The position numbers and the translations under genes were made by a program. The notes beneath the pieces were generated by a model, which saw only the letters and a program-made list of their open reading frames with translations, made no database searches and was not told the origin of the DNA. A DNA stretch of 64,000 nucleotides from Limnanthes douglasii subsp. nivea (taxonomy: Eukaryota; Streptophyta; Magnoliopsida; Brassicales; Limnanthaceae), in the NCBI GenBank assembly GCA_036936605.1, contig JAUPFV010000001.1, positions 117,126,771-117,190,770 on the forward strand. The letters run 5' to 3'. Of the stretch, positions 19,950 to 32,162 are shown piece after piece (the stretch's first letter is position 1; each line of letters begins with the position of its first letter).

Positions 19950-22359
19950 AATAGTTCTACACCCTGCGGGTGCCATAGGTAGAGCTCCAACTAAGTCCAT
20001 CCCCCATCTGGAAAAAGGTATATGCTCAGAAATAGACTCTGGAAGTACTGTTGGCACATTAATTTCATTCCCATACCTTTGACATGGATCACATTTCTTC
20101 ACTATTTCTTTATCATCTGCCATTATGGATGGCCAATAGTATCCAACTAATCCCAAACAACGTAGGAGAGGTCTACTGAAAGATTTCTTATAAAGAATTC
20201 CCCTTATTACCAAAAAACCATGTGCCTTGTATTTAATCTTTTTTGCCACAGCTTTGTCCAAAGACAAAACCCCATCAGAAATATATTGAAGGAGGGTATA
20301 TCTCCAGTCTTTAGGTTGAATCCTATGTATGCTCATAATTTCCCTATCTTCTTTATTTTGAATTGGCTGCATGGACGAGCATTCCTGTATGTGAATCCAA
20401 GGGTAGAACTCAGAATATGTTATAGTTGCTAAAACGTTTGCTAATGTATTCTCTGATCTGAGAATATGCTCATAACAAACACTTTTGAAGTCTGCTACCA
20501 CTTTTTTCAAAACGACTAAGTACTTGATCAGTTTCTCCTTCTTGGCCTCAGACTGACCTTAAGCGTGATAGATGAGTAATTGAGAGTCACTCATCAACCG
20601 AACTCTTTTAGCCCCACACATGAGAGCCAATTTAAGACCAGCTATAGGCGCTTCATATTCGGACTCATTGTTAGAGGACCTGATCCCAAAGCATATAGTT
20701 TGGTACATTTTATTACCATATAGAGAGGTCAAGCAAACTCTATCTCCACAACCCACTGTGATTGATCCACAATCTGTTCGGACCACCCACTCTTTCTTGG
20801 TTTTCTCTTCTGAAGTTTGTTTAGAGTTCCTGTCTGCATGGAATTATCCTAATAAATCAGCCAATGATTGGGCTTTAATAGACGTTCAGGGGGCAAAATC
20901 AATGTCATAATCGCCCAATTCTACTGACCACTTGGTCATCCTGCTTGATATATCTGCCTTTGAAGAATATTTTTTAGTGGGAAAGATGTTCGTACAATGA
21001 TGAAATGAGATTAAAAATACGGCCTCAACTTTGTTGCTGCAATCATTAAGGCTATCGCCAACTTTTCCAACTTTAATACACCTTCTCAGCATCTAAGAGA
21101 CTTTTGCTGATGTAGTATACCGGACGAGGATAATTGTCCACTTCTCTTACCAGAACTGCACTTATAGAACATTATGACACAACCAAGTATACATAGAGTG
21201 TTTCTCCTTGAACGGGTTTTAAGAGAGTCTTTGGTGAGGATAAGTGTTTCTTTATCTCAATGAAGGCCTGGTTGCACTGTGGTGACCAATTAAACTCTTT
21301 CACATTCTTCAAGGTTTGAAAAAACGAAGCACATTTGTCCTTCGACCTTGAAATAAACCTGTTCAAGGCAACCAATCTTCCGGTGAGCCTTTGGACCTCT
21401 TCAACATTTCGAGAATGATCCATTTCCAATAGTGCACTAAGTTGATCCGGATCGGGTTGAATACTTTTTTCACTTATTCTATAACCCAAAAACTTTGCAG
21501 ATCGGACCCCAAACACACATTTCTCTGGATTTAATTTCAAATTCACAGCTGCTAAATTCGCAAACGTTTCTTGAAGATCAATTATGTGCAAATCCTCTTC
21601 CATGCTTTTAACTATCATGTCATGTATATATACTTCCATATTTTTTCCAATCTGATTAGCGAATGTTTTGTTCACCAACCTCTGATAAGTAGCCTCAGCA
21701 TTCTTTAACCCAAAGGTCATCACCTTGTAGAAATGGAGACCTCTGATCTGTTATGTAGGTAGTGTGATCTTGATCTTTCGGATCCACATGTATCTGGTTG
21801 TACCTGGAGAAAGCATCCATGAAGGACAACAACTTGTTTCCAGATGTAGAGTCTACCAATTAATCTATCTGGGGGACAGGATAGAGACCTTTTGGGAAAG
21901 CTCTGTTAAGGTTAGTGAAATCAATGTACATACACCATTTGCCGTTCTTTTTCTTGACTAACACCGGATTGGCAGTCCGTAAAGGATATTGGGATTCCTT
22001 TATGTGCCTCATTTTGGTAAGCCGATCAACCTCTTGAACTATCACATCCGTTTTTTCCTTTGAAAAAGCTCTTCATTTTTGTACAACAGGTGCAACATCA
22101 CTCCGGATAGACAACTTGTGTGAAATAACGCTTGCGGGTACTCCGGTTATATGACTATTGCACCAAGCAAACACATCCTGATTGTTTAGCAAAAAAGACA
22201 ACAACTTCTTTTTAACTCTGGTGCCATCGTGGAACCAATCTTGATATTCTTACCCTTTGTAAGGGAGTGAGTTTCAACTTCTTCAATAGGTATTATAACA
22301 CTAGGAGCCTCTCTGGGGTCATGAATCTCACTTTACCCAGCAGAAGGCTCTAGTAACTG
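19950..22359 (-). pseudogene. pol of E0: RT, RNase H, aRNH, integrase zinc region
   Basis: Leftwards from the stop at 22360: RT N-terminus with stops (22046-22359), 21860-22045 (MIVQEVDRLTKMRHIKESQY), 21172-21723 (NAEATYQRLVNKTFANQIG, YIHD instead of YIDD, FLGYRISEKSI, RNVEEVQRLTGRLVALNRFI), RNase H 20886-21170, aRNH 20559-20880, and aRNH end, linker and integrase zinc region 19950-20510 (ENTLANVLATITY, GLVGYYWPSIMADDKEIVKK, CDPCQRYGNEI). The YIHD change removes a catalytic Asp. The E1 insertion follows. Confidence 0.85.
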
Positions 22360-22362
22360 CTA
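22360..22362 (-). promoter_or_regulatory. in-frame TAG between protease and RT of E0, CAG TTA context
   Basis: The minus strand reads GAA GAT TAG CAG TTA CTA. It is identical in position and in the six downstream bases to the E1 site, and fits CAR YYA fully. Confidence 0.6.
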
Positions 22363-24682
22363 ATCTTCATTAATCTGAACTGCCCCAGAGTCTTAGGAGC
22401 AAGAGTTGTTGCATAACACTCTCTAGCTATCTTCTGACTACTTTAGACAACACCTACTTGCCCTTGAACTACATACTTTAAGCACTGATGGACAATTGAG
22501 GCCACAACATGCATTCTGGAAAGCCAGGACATCCCGAAAATTGTGTTGTATGATGTGGGGTAGTCTAGCAAAACGAATAATACCAAATGCCCTTTGCCCA
22601 ACAACGCTTCTTCTTGAAATTCCCCAATTACATCTGCAGACCTCCCTGTGAAGCCCACAATAGTTCTGTTTTAGTGTTGAATACTAGCCAGATTCCTCAT
22701 CTGTTTGTAGGAGCTTAAGAAAAGGATGTTTGCGGAACTTCCTGTATCTATCAAAATTCAGCATATATCATTACTCCCAATAGATGCTCCTATAACCAGC
22801 GCATCCTCATGAGGCCCTGAAATATTCCTCAAATCATCCTCATCAAAAACTATGAATGGGAAAGGAGTTTCGCACTGATGGGAAAACATTCCCTCTTCCA
22901 ATTAAGTGGATAAACTGTGAACATGCCTCTTCCTTGATGAAGGGATGGGTGCTGTTACAGTATCTCCTCCAAAGATGGTTAGTGACTCAAAGAAACTGAT
23001 CAGTCCGGACACCGTCCTGGTTTGTTCTATTATGACTCCCACCTTATTCCGAGTTGGACCAAGATCCAGATACTCATAATCAACATTGAATCTTTCAAGA
23101 ATCACCATTGCCCCTTCTTGAGCAGATGTTCCATGATTGTTTATATGGCCCGTCTGAGGAGCATTGCCAGGCCTATTTCCACTTCTTCTATTGACATAAG
23201 CTCCCAGTTTACCTCTTTCAATAAGGTTATGTACTTCCTATTTTAATGTTATGCAATCTTGAGTGTTATGGCCTATATCATTGTGATACTGGAAAAAAAA
23301 AGTATTTCGGCTTTCCCTGGGAGACTGCAAGGCTGCCGGTTTCCGAAAATTGACTTCCTCCTTGGTCTTATCGTAGATTGTGGCTACATTTTCCCTCAAC
23401 TCTGCAAACCAATCAGGTTGAACCCAAGGACCTCTTTTGCCTCTTGGTTGTTGGCTCTGAGCCTGATTCTGGTTGGATTGAGTTTGTTTAGACCGGTTGG
23501 AACCTTGTCCGGCCTCCTTAGCCTTGTACCCGGACTGGTTAGCTGCTGGTGGAGCTGTTGTGGTGGAACTCACTTAACGGTGCACCCTGGTTTTCTTTGT
23601 TTCTTCCACCTTAATCTGCTTTCCCACTTGGTTTAACAGACCACCCCAAATTATAGCTTTTTTCCTGGTTACAGAATTAGTCAGGTTCCCAGGATTCAAC
23701 CCTTGTCTTAGAGAAGCAATTCCCACATGCTCGAAGCAATCTGCTAATCCTTTTTTTATTCACGATTCGACTTATGTAGTGCTTTAAAGACTCGTTTGGT
23801 TCTTGGGAACAATGGATAATGGTATCCCCATTACCCTTCACCTCTTTACTTCCAACGAATTACCTTTGGAAGGCAACCCAGAATGTATCAAAGTTTCCAA
23901 TACACCCTGAGGTAGGCTATTATACCATTTAAGAGCACTTCCCGTAAATTTTGGGAGAAGGCTCTGCACAAGAGTTTGTCATCATCAAAATTCATCATGA
24001 AGTTTTTGAATTGCTCTAGATGGTTGTTCAGATCTTGACTTCTATCATACTTTTCCATTTTGGAGTTGTCAAATCTTTTGGGTAGGTTTCCGGATATTAT
24101 TTTTGCAGACAAAGGTGACTGCCTCCAGTTATGATTACGACTAAAGACTGTATCTTCATTCAGTGTTATAAAAATACCTGGTTCAGTCTGAAAGGCAAAA
24201 GGATTTATCAGCAACAGATCATCATGCCTGTGGGATGACCCTCTGCCTAGATGCCTTTTAAGCCTACCATGCCCATCCTTCTATCTTGAATTATCTATTA
24301 TTAACTTCATATTATTTCTAGATGTCCCTTCATTACTTCTTGATGACAAAGATTCCTCAAGTTCAGCCTCATTCGAAGAGCTATTGAAATACTCATACTC
24401 TGAACTTTCAACAGGCTTAGACTGATGTGTCTTCTTAGAGCTGAGATGAGTCTTTTTTGAACTAAGATGAGTCTTTAGTGATGGATAATTCTCCTCAGGA
24501 TTGTCAATATGGTGAATAGCTGACGCCTTTGATTTCTCCATGATACCTTTCTCTCCTTGTTTTATGGCCCTTAGCGATTCTATCTCTGCTCTCAGTTGAT
24601 CTCGCTCCTCAACAGTGTATTCTTTATTCTCCCTAACCGTTTCCCCCACAGGAGGTGAAGTATCTTGCTTGTTAGGATCCAT
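22363..24682 (-). pseudogene. gag-protease of E0
   Basis: ATG at 24682 (MDPNKQDTSPPVGETVREN). Open pieces are 24281-24682 (charged N-terminus), 23888-24214 (gag, NLPKRFDNSKMEKYDRSQDL), 23238-23573 (linker and CX2HX4HX4C region, FFQYHNDIGHNTQDCITLK; its first Cys is now Phe), 22902-23108, and protease and tail 22443-22800. The protease keeps IDTGSSANIL near 22722-22752. Stops and frame changes lie between the pieces. Confidence 0.85.
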
Positions 24683-24732
24683 CCGAACTGTTTTTCTTAC
24701 TAATGTTTAATGTAAAATTTAAGCACCTTCGT

Positions 24733-24751
24733 GCTCCCACTGTGGTCGCCA
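24733..24751 (-). other. primer binding site of E0
   Basis: The minus strand reads TGGCGACCACAGTGGGAGC, one base different from element A. It adjoins the LTR at 24754. Confidence 0.7.
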
Positions 24752-24753
24752 AT

Positions 24754-25113
24754 TTGGTTTGGTTTATTTTGGACTGGAGGCAGTTTTGTAAAGTATTTTA
24801 GTAAGTTTGGGGTATTATGTGTTTAGTGTGAAGAGTAGTGAGATAATTAAGCAGCCTGCTTGTATTAAATGTTGATCACCCTCATTTATGAGAGTGGTTA
24901 GGGTATTTATACTTTTAATTAATGACCCATGGGCTTACCGGGTCAAGTTATGAAACCGTGGTGAGTTTAAGGACCCATTAGTTTTTAAGTAAATTAGCAA
25001 ATAACTTAGTCAAAAAATGTTCATGTTTGTCCTGTTCGGATTTATAGTGGAGTGATAAGGTCCTAATTACCCCTATTTGGATTAAATGATAGGTTATGTC
25101 TTCCACACTCAAA
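24754..25113 (-). repeat. LTR between E0 and E3
   Basis: About 360 bp, aligned along its length with 12724-13089. The minus-strand TATAAATA is at 24904-24911. Left of it lie the PBS and gag of E0, so it is the 5' LTR of E0. Right of it lies the antisense ORF of E3, so it also stands where the 3' LTR of E3 should be. No PPT is visible on the right side, where about 300 bp present in E1 are missing. The right end is uncertain by a few bases. Confidence 0.7.
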
Positions 25114-25203
25114 TCTTTCTAGAGAGAAAACTTAGTTCATTTTCAAATTGTTCTTGAGACATATATGTTCACAACCAGAAACGCCTTAATTAAATGAGGT
25201 TGG

Positions 25204-28006
25204 TTGAACTTGTCTGAATTAGAGAGAGCCAAGAAAGTAGAGAGAGATAATCGTATTGATGCCGGTCTTCCTGTTTCTCCAAGTGAGAAAGGTAACCAGT
25301 CAAACCAGAACGTCGATCAAGGGTCTTCTTCCTCAAAAAACCCTAGAACTAGAAAACTTACATTCATAACAAACCTTTCACCTGTCCCCTTTGGTTCTTC
25401 AGTGAAAGAGTCTCAACACCCTATTCCTAAAGAAACAGCTGTCTCAAGTGTTAGAAAACCCTCAACGTTTATAGCGATGGGCTCAGACACAGAAAAATCA
25501 CCAGAGAAGATAACTCCTCGCCGGATTACTCGTCAAGCAAAAAACCCAATCAACACCATCATCTTCAAAACCCTCTATATCGGAGGTAGCAAAGGTCGTT
25601 CCACAGGAAAAACCCTCCGGACAACAATCCTTCCCAGATATTAGGCCCTTAGAAGCAAAAACTGCACAACCATCTGTACAATCACCGATGAAGGAACTGG
25701 AGCAACCTCCTTCAAAAACAGCCGAACAACCTTCCACAGTGATGGAAGAGAACATGGATGATAGCATCGAGGAAGACCCTTTTGAGACCGAGACGTCAGG
25801 TCAAACAGGGGATGCTGCCTCAGAATGGAAAGGTAAAACTAAAGCTGGCATGACTCATTCAGACGCTCTTCCGGAGAGTTTAGAGGGTAAGGTAGGCCAT
25901 TTTTTCAAGCATGTTAGTGTCAAGAATCTGTTGGCTTTGCAGAATATCAATTACGTCTATACCCACACTCCTGAGTTGGGTCGAATCCGAACCAAGTGGG
26001 AGATTTCGGAGTCTGTAAAAATGAGGATACCAATCACTTTAGAGACCCCCATGGATTGCAAGTTGAACGAAGTGGTGGTATATACTGATGTGCTGTACTA
26101 GGGACTTCAGTTCCCCTTAGAACCAGAGATTGTCAGATAATTTCATCTGATCAAAATATGTCCCAGTCAGCTGAGCCCCAACACCTGGTATACACTCTTA
26201 GCTTCTATAATGGCGTCTAGGCGATCGAAAATCCCACTTTCTATGGAACAGTTTGGTGTTGTAGCAAGTGTGTGCAAGAATCACCAAATCCCCTTGTATC
26301 ATTATAATATGGGGAATGATTTTAAACTCGTGGACGACCTGCTGGAGTATGAAAAGCCTTGGAGGACGCAGTTCCTCTTTGTCAGTGGGACTTGGGACAA
26401 TGGTAGAAAACTCAAAGCTAATACGAACCCTAGCCTTCTCACCAGCAGATGAAAAAGCACTGGTAAATTCCTCTCTTTTTCCTTCTCATTTTTTAAGTTG
26501 CAAAAAAACATTATTTTGAGTAACTGATACCTCTCCCCAATTCTACCAAAGGATTTTGTAGGCCACTTGGAATAAGAGCATAAAACTTGTGCGAAGCTCA
26601 ATGCGTGGGCTTTAGAGAACTGGGGGAACGTCTTCCATAATTGCTTCAAGTCGGGAAATTTTGTAAGCTCTCACCTGTGGAACGCCACATGCATAAGCGA
26701 CCTTTTATGTGAAGAGCTAACCACCCCTCCCCCTGCTGACGTGATCCCAAAGAGGACAAAAGCCAAGGATGCCAAGCTGTATCTACCTTCTAGGGCCAAA
26801 GCCCCCAGGAAAATGAAGAACAAAAAAAGGAAGGCCACACCAGACTTGGCTCAAACAGCTACAGAGGGGACTGGTTCGGGGAACCAATGTGGTATTGATG
26901 TGTCCTTGTTAAAGACAGTAGAGGTTGAGACTGTAAAGGAAGCCGGAGGGTCAAAGAACCCACCAAGGCTTCCTAAAAAAGATAAAAAGCGCAAAGCCAG
27001 CAGCGATGAGAAAGCTTCCAAGAAAAAGAAGGTTACTCTGGGGGTAGAGATAATCCTTCAGCCAATAGAATCCCACCCCAGTTCCTGCTAATCCTACCCT
27101 GTATGAAGAAATCCCAATAGACCTTCAGTCCGGACAGATTGTTGGTCAAGGAAACGACGAAGTTGACCTTTCATCCTTTCAAGACATCGGTCTGTATTTT
27201 AATGACCTTGATAAAGATGATTTTGCAAGTCCTTACCATCTATCCAACTCCTCCAACATGGTAACATATAATTGAAAATCCCTCTCCATATTCGGAGAAC
27301 AAGATACTCTGAGCCATGCTCTCCTCGGTTACATCCAGCCAGTACTTGATCTGGAGAGGCAGGTAAAAAATCAAACTGGTATTATCAACTCTCTTACTGA
27401 CAAACAAAGCTTGTCAGACAGTCTTCTGAGTCCTCAGCTGAGCATAGAGGTGCTAAAGAAGGAGAAGGAAGACTTGAAAACCAAGGTGACCGCATCGGAG
27501 ACAGCCAATACCGAGCTCCAAACCAAGTACTCAAATCTAGAGACTTCTTCCTTAAAAGACCTCATAGCTTTGAAGGAGCAGGTGAAAACTAAAGATTGTA
27601 TTATCCGTACTTTATCCAATGAGAAGACCAAGTTGGAGAGCACTGTTTCAGAGAAGGTTAAGGAGAAGGAGGCCCTGGAACGTCAGCAAGAACAAGCTAT
27701 CAAAGCAGGCATAAAGGAATATGCCAACTGAATAGTATATTCTTTGGAGAAAAGAGATGATGGAATCAAATCCGACATGGTGTTTTTGTTCCATGAGACC
27801 TTCCCTAAGAGAACCATTGGTCCTTTATGAAAATACGTAGAATATGATGGCATTCTATTTCATACCTTAGCAGATGGTGATAAGCACAACTATGCTAGTA
27901 GAGTTGACTCCACTGATGATGATGAAGGAACGGGTGAGAGTTCAAGTGCTGAACTCAAAAGTCCCAAAATGGTGTTAAAGAAAAATTTGAAGGGAACAAG
28001 CCCTAA
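25204..28006 (+). pseudogene. antisense ORF of E3, most complete copy
   Basis: Pieces: N-terminus 25204-25644 (LSELERAKKVERDNRIDAGL, FIAMGSDTEKSPEKITPRR), 25688-26101 (EDPFETETSGQTGDAA, VGHFFKHVSVKNLLALQNIN), 26210-26452 (RSKIPLSMEQFGVVASVCKN, WRTQFLFVSGTW), second exon from 26541, 26741-27091 (Lys-rich), and coiled coil 27411-27731 then to 28006 (KTKVTASETANTELQTKYSN; end SSAELKSPK). The coiled coil again precedes HETFPKRTIGPL. The intron donor is intact at 26463, but the acceptor AG is now AA at 26539-26540. Several stops are present. It is the only copy with both the N-terminal block and the tail region. Its function is unknown. Confidence 0.75.
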
Positions 28007-28549
28007 GGTTTTATTATGCATTTTTTGTTTTTGAAAAACTAAAGTCCTTGGATGGCCAAGGAATATTTTGTACTACTGTTCGGTTCAAGTTCGATCAGTT
28101 TTAATTTATGCAATTCCCTTTTTGTTTAATACCTTTTTTAAATCTTTCATGGATAATGTTTAAGTAGCCCCTAGAATTTTAGAAGTATTGAATTTAAGAG
28201 TATTTAATATCTCCAATCACATATGTTTAATAATTATGACCAATCACTAAGTATTTAATATCTCCAATCACATATGTTTAATAATTATGACCAAACACTG
28301 GAGAGCCGGGGTGTTGAATAAGTGATTCATACTGAAATTTAATTGAAGTAAAATCACACCAGACTTTTTAAGAAGGCATCATGTATTATTGAAAAAAACT
28401 GAACACCTAATTAAAACCTCCCCGCGCCACCAAGATAAGAAAGAGTATGCCCCCTAATACTTACATTGGTATTTAACAAGTAAATATTTACAGAAAAAAC
28501 TTTATTCTAATATAACCTGAGATGCTCAACATTTCATGGGTGCTTTAAA
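28007..28549. other. convergent spacer between antisense ORF and integrase of E3
   Basis: Non-coding. It has one copy of the AAAGTCCTTGGATGGCCAAG unit (about 28040) that is doubled in E0, and a 51-bp tandem duplication (28200-28301). The rest is collinear with 11670-11990. Confidence 0.6.
28200..28301 (+). repeat. 51-bp tandem duplication
   Basis: Two units, 28200-28250 and 28251-28301, both reading GTATTTAATATCTCCAATCA and on to AATTATGACCA. They are nearly identical, so this duplication is younger than the element. E0 has one copy near 11755-11805. Confidence 0.8.
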
Positions 28550-29600
28550 GCTCTTCCTTCTTTGTCTTAAAGCATATATGTCCCCGGTTTGACCTTTTCG
28601 CAGATCATATAAGGGCCTTCCAGTTTGGAGCCAATTTACCAAACTCACTCTCCTTGGTGTGTAAAAAGAATTTTCTTAATACTTTATCCCCTGTTTGAAA
28701 ATATCTTCTTTTGATTTTGGAAGTAAATCTGCTCTTCATCAAGCCTTGGTAGTGTGTTGTTCTCAAATGTGCTTTAACCCTTTTTTCCTCTATTAAGTCC
28801 AAATGATTCCTAACTGCTACCTCATTAGCCTGTTCGGATAGTTATGGACCCTTTATGATGGTAAAGTAGCCTCTATGGGAGTAATTGCATCCATCCCATA
28901 TACCAAGGCAAACGGAGATTCTTGTGTAGCAGCCCGATGAGTAGTTCGGTAGGCCCACAATAGTTCTTGTAAATAGCTTGGCCATTTCCCCGCAGCTCCC
29001 TCCAAATTCTTCTTTAATCCAGACAAAATGTTTATGTTTTCAACTTTAACTTGGCCATTTGCTTGAGGATATAAAGGAGAGGAAAAACAATGTTGAATTC
29101 CTCTAGAGGTACAGAAAGCCTTCATGTCTTTGTTATCATACTGTGGCCCATTGTCTGTAGTAATCTTTTGGGGAACTCCAAATCTACAAAATAGATTGGA
29201 CAAGATAAACTTAATAACAACTTTCGATGTGGTTCCAGTCAAGGGGGTCGCCTATATCCACTTAGAGAAATAGTCGATGGTGACTATGATAGTTCTGCAC
29301 CCCCCGGATGTCGTGGGAAGAGGTCCAACTAAATCCATCCCTCATCTAGAAAAAGGTATTGGTTCAGATATAGACTTCATAAGTATTGCTGGCAGTTGAA
29401 TTTCGCTCACATACCTTTGACATGGATCATATTTCTTCACCATTTCTTTAGCATCTGCCATTATGGTTGGCCAATAGTATCCAACTAACAAGACTCTTTG
29501 GGTTAGTGCCCTGTATCCACAATGCGCTGAGCCTTCCCCATCGTGTAGTTTGGATAACACAACTTGGGATTATTCAGACCCCAAACAGCGTAAGAGAGGT
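28550..29600 (-). pseudogene. integrase of E3
   Basis: The zinc region is at 29342-29560 (GEGSAHCGYRAL, MVKKYDPCQRY; the first Cys of the CxxC is changed to Tyr). The core runs 28853-29330: TIDYFSKW then a stop, FGVPQKITTDNGPQYDNKDM with the second Asp, YPQANGQVKVEN where the catalytic Glu is replaced by Lys, and WAYRTTHRAATQ. The C-terminus is 28605-28802 (KAHLRTTHYQGL, KLAPNWKAL). It is dead, but it is the only integrase of the family in one piece and shows the empty site for the E1 insertion near 29281-29291. Confidence 0.85.
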
Positions 29601-31117
29601 TTGCTGAAAGATTTTTTGTAGAGAACTTCTTTTATTATAAAAAAAACCACGAGCCTTATATTTAATTTTTTTTGCCACATCTTTATCCGAAAGCAATGTC
29701 CCATAAGAAATGTATTGAAAGAGTGTGTATCTCCAATCTCTAGGTTGGACCATAAGTATACTCATATTTTCATCATCTTCTTTATTTTGATCTAACTGTA
29801 TGGACATACATTCGTGTACGAGAATCCAAGGGTATGATTTAGAATAGGCTATAGTTGCGAGAGAGTCTGCCAATGTATTCTCCGATCTAGGAATATGCTC
29901 ATAGCAAATACTTTTGAAATTCGTTGCCACTTCTTTCAAAATGAGCAAGTACTTTACCAGTTGTTCCTTCTTGGCCTCAGATTGTCCTTGTGCATAATAG
30001 ATGAGCAATTGTGAGTCACTCATTAACCAGACTCTCTTAGCTCACAAAGGATGGCTAACTTAAGACCATCTATAGCTGCCTCGTATTCAGACTCATTGTT
30101 AGAGGCCCTGAATCCAAAGCATATAGCTTGCTACATTTTATCACCATATGGGGAGGTTAAGCAAATATCAACTCCACAGCCCATAGTATTTGATCCACCA
30201 TCAGTTCGTACCTCCCATTCTTTCTTGAAATTATGTTCTGAACTTTGTCCAGAAGACCTATCAGCATGAAATTCTACCAAGAAGTCAGCCACTGATTGAG
30301 CTTTAATTGTTTTTTGAGGGGAAAAGTCAAAGTCGTAGTCACCCAATTCCACTGACCACTTGGTCATTCTGCTCGATAGATCTGCCTTTTGATGAACATT
30401 TTTTAGCAGGAAAGACGTTCAAACGATAATAGAATGAGCTTGAAAATAGGGCTTCATATTTCTTCCTGCAATTACCAAATTTAATGCCAACTTTTCCAAT
30501 TTCAAATATCTTATTTCAGCATCCAGTTAACTCTTACTGATGTAGTATACCGGACGAGGGTAATTGTCCACTTCCCTCACCAGAACAGCACTTATAGCAC
30601 ATTCTGATACAACCATGTATACATAAAGATTTTATCCTTGAACGGGTTTGAAAAGAATCTTGGGTGAGGACAAATGTTTCTTTATTTCAACAAAGGCTTG
30701 GTCACACTATGGGGACCAATTGAAGTCTTTAGCATTTTTCAATATTTGAAAAAAGAGCACATTTGTCCGAAGACCTTGAAATAAATCTATTCAAAGCAGC
30801 CAAACCTTCCAGTGAGCCTTTGAACCTCTTTAACATTTCGAGGGGGGTCTATTTTCAATAAGGCATGAAGCTGATCCAGGTCAGGCTGGATACCTTTCTC
30901 ACTTATTATGCAGCCTAGAAATTTCCCAGACCGGACCCCGAACACATATTTCTATGGATTTAACTTCAAATTCACAACCTCTAAGTTGGAAAACGTCTCT
31001 CGAAGGTCAGTTATGTGGAGATCTTCTTCCAAACTTTTAACCATAAACTCATCTATGTATACTTTCATGTTTCTGCCAATCTGATTAGCAAACATTTTGT
31101 TCACCAACCTTTAATAC
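29601..31117 (-). pseudogene. RT second half, RNase H and aRNH of E3
   Basis: Leftwards from 31117: RLVNKMFANQIG, VYIDE where YIDD is expected, RETFSNLEVVNLKLNP, FLGCIISEKGIQPDLDQLHA, PRNVKEVQRLTG, decayed RNase H, 30131-30367 (WSVELGDYDFDFSPQKT, RTDGGSNTMGCGVDI), aRNH, and 29574-30023 (LMSDSQLLIYYAQGQSEAKK, ENTLADSLATIAY) with linker. At 31117 the RT frame changes abruptly into gag. Confidence 0.8.
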
Positions 31118-31129
31118 GTAGCCCCAGTT

Positions 31130-32160
31130 TTCCCCTCTCAATAAGGTTTGGACTTCTTGTTTCAACGCTATGCAGTCCTGAGTATTATAGCCTATATCAT
31201 TGTGATATTGGAAAAAACAAGTATTTCAGTTTTATCTGAGGGACTGCAATGTCGCCGGCTTTCGAAAGTATACTTTATCCTTAGTTTATCATAGATTGTA
31301 GCTATATTTTCTCTCAACTCTGCAAACCACTCAGGGTGGACCCAAGGACCCCTCTTACTTCTTGATTGTTGGCTCTGGGTCTGGTTCTGGTTGGATTGAG
31401 TTTGCTTGGATCGGGTAGATCCTTGTCTGGTCTCCTTTTCCCTGTAGCCAGATTGGTTAGTGGCTAAAGGAGCTGTTGTGATGATCTCACCTGACGGTGC
31501 ACCCTCATTTTCTTTGTTTCTTCCATATTAATCTGCTTTCCCACTTGGTTCAATAAGCCACCCCAGGTCATTGCTTTCTTCCAAGTCACAAAATCAGCTA
31601 AGTTCCTAAGTTTCAATCTCTGCCTAAGAGAAGTGATTGCCACTTGCTCAAAGTAGTCTCCTAATCCGTTCTTTGTATTCACGAAACGACTTATGTAATC
31701 TTTCAAAGACTCGTTTGGTTCTTGTGCACAATGAATAATGGTATCCCCATTACCCTTTAGTTCTTTACTCCCAACCAATTTCCTCCGGAAGGTAACCCAA
31801 AATGTATCAAAGTTTCTAATACATCCTTGTGACAAGATGTTGTACCATTTAAGAGACTCCCCGTAAACGTTTGGGAGAAAGCTCTACATAAGACCTTGTA
31901 ATCGTCATCAAAGTTTATCATAAAGTTTTTGAATTTCTCTAAATGGTTTTCTAGATCCCGACTTCCATCATATTTCTCCATTTTAAAGCTATCAAACCTT
32001 TTAGGACAGTATTTTCGCAGAGAAATGTCGCTGCCTCCAATTTATATTACGATTAAAATAGTATCTTCATTAAGAGTTGCAAAAATACCTGGTTCGGACT
32101 AAAAGACAAAAGGATCTATCAGCAACTGATCAACATGCTTATGGGATGATCCTTTGCCAC
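31130..32160 (-). pseudogene. second gag fragment inside E3
   Basis: Same region of gag as 33950-34950. Visible: DQLLIDPF near 32110-32140, MEKYDGSRDLENHLEKFKNF (31757-31981), SQGCIRNFDTFWVTFRRKLV and YISRFVNTKNGLGDYFEQVA (31464-31835), and the linker with zinc-knuckle trace near 31180. It is bounded on both sides by RT sequence. It differs at many residues from the other E3 gag copy, so it is not a fresh duplicate. Confidence 0.8.
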
Positions 32161-32162
32161 TG

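Larger units (their letters stand above)
8580..25113 (-). mobile_element. Element E0: gypsy element of the E family, split by E1
   Basis: Read leftwards: 5' LTR (24754-25113), PBS, gag-protease (22363-24682), RT-RNase H-aRNH-integrase N-terminus (19950-22359), the nested insertion E1 (12724-19944), integrase core and C-terminus (11993-12718), and the plus-strand antisense ORF (8580-11487). A 3' LTR is expected left of 8580 but is not there. Instead the sequence joins element B within about 90 bp. Many stops and frameshifts are present in every gene. The two integrase halves are continuous across the insertion, judged against E3 at 29250-29330. Confidence 0.85.
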
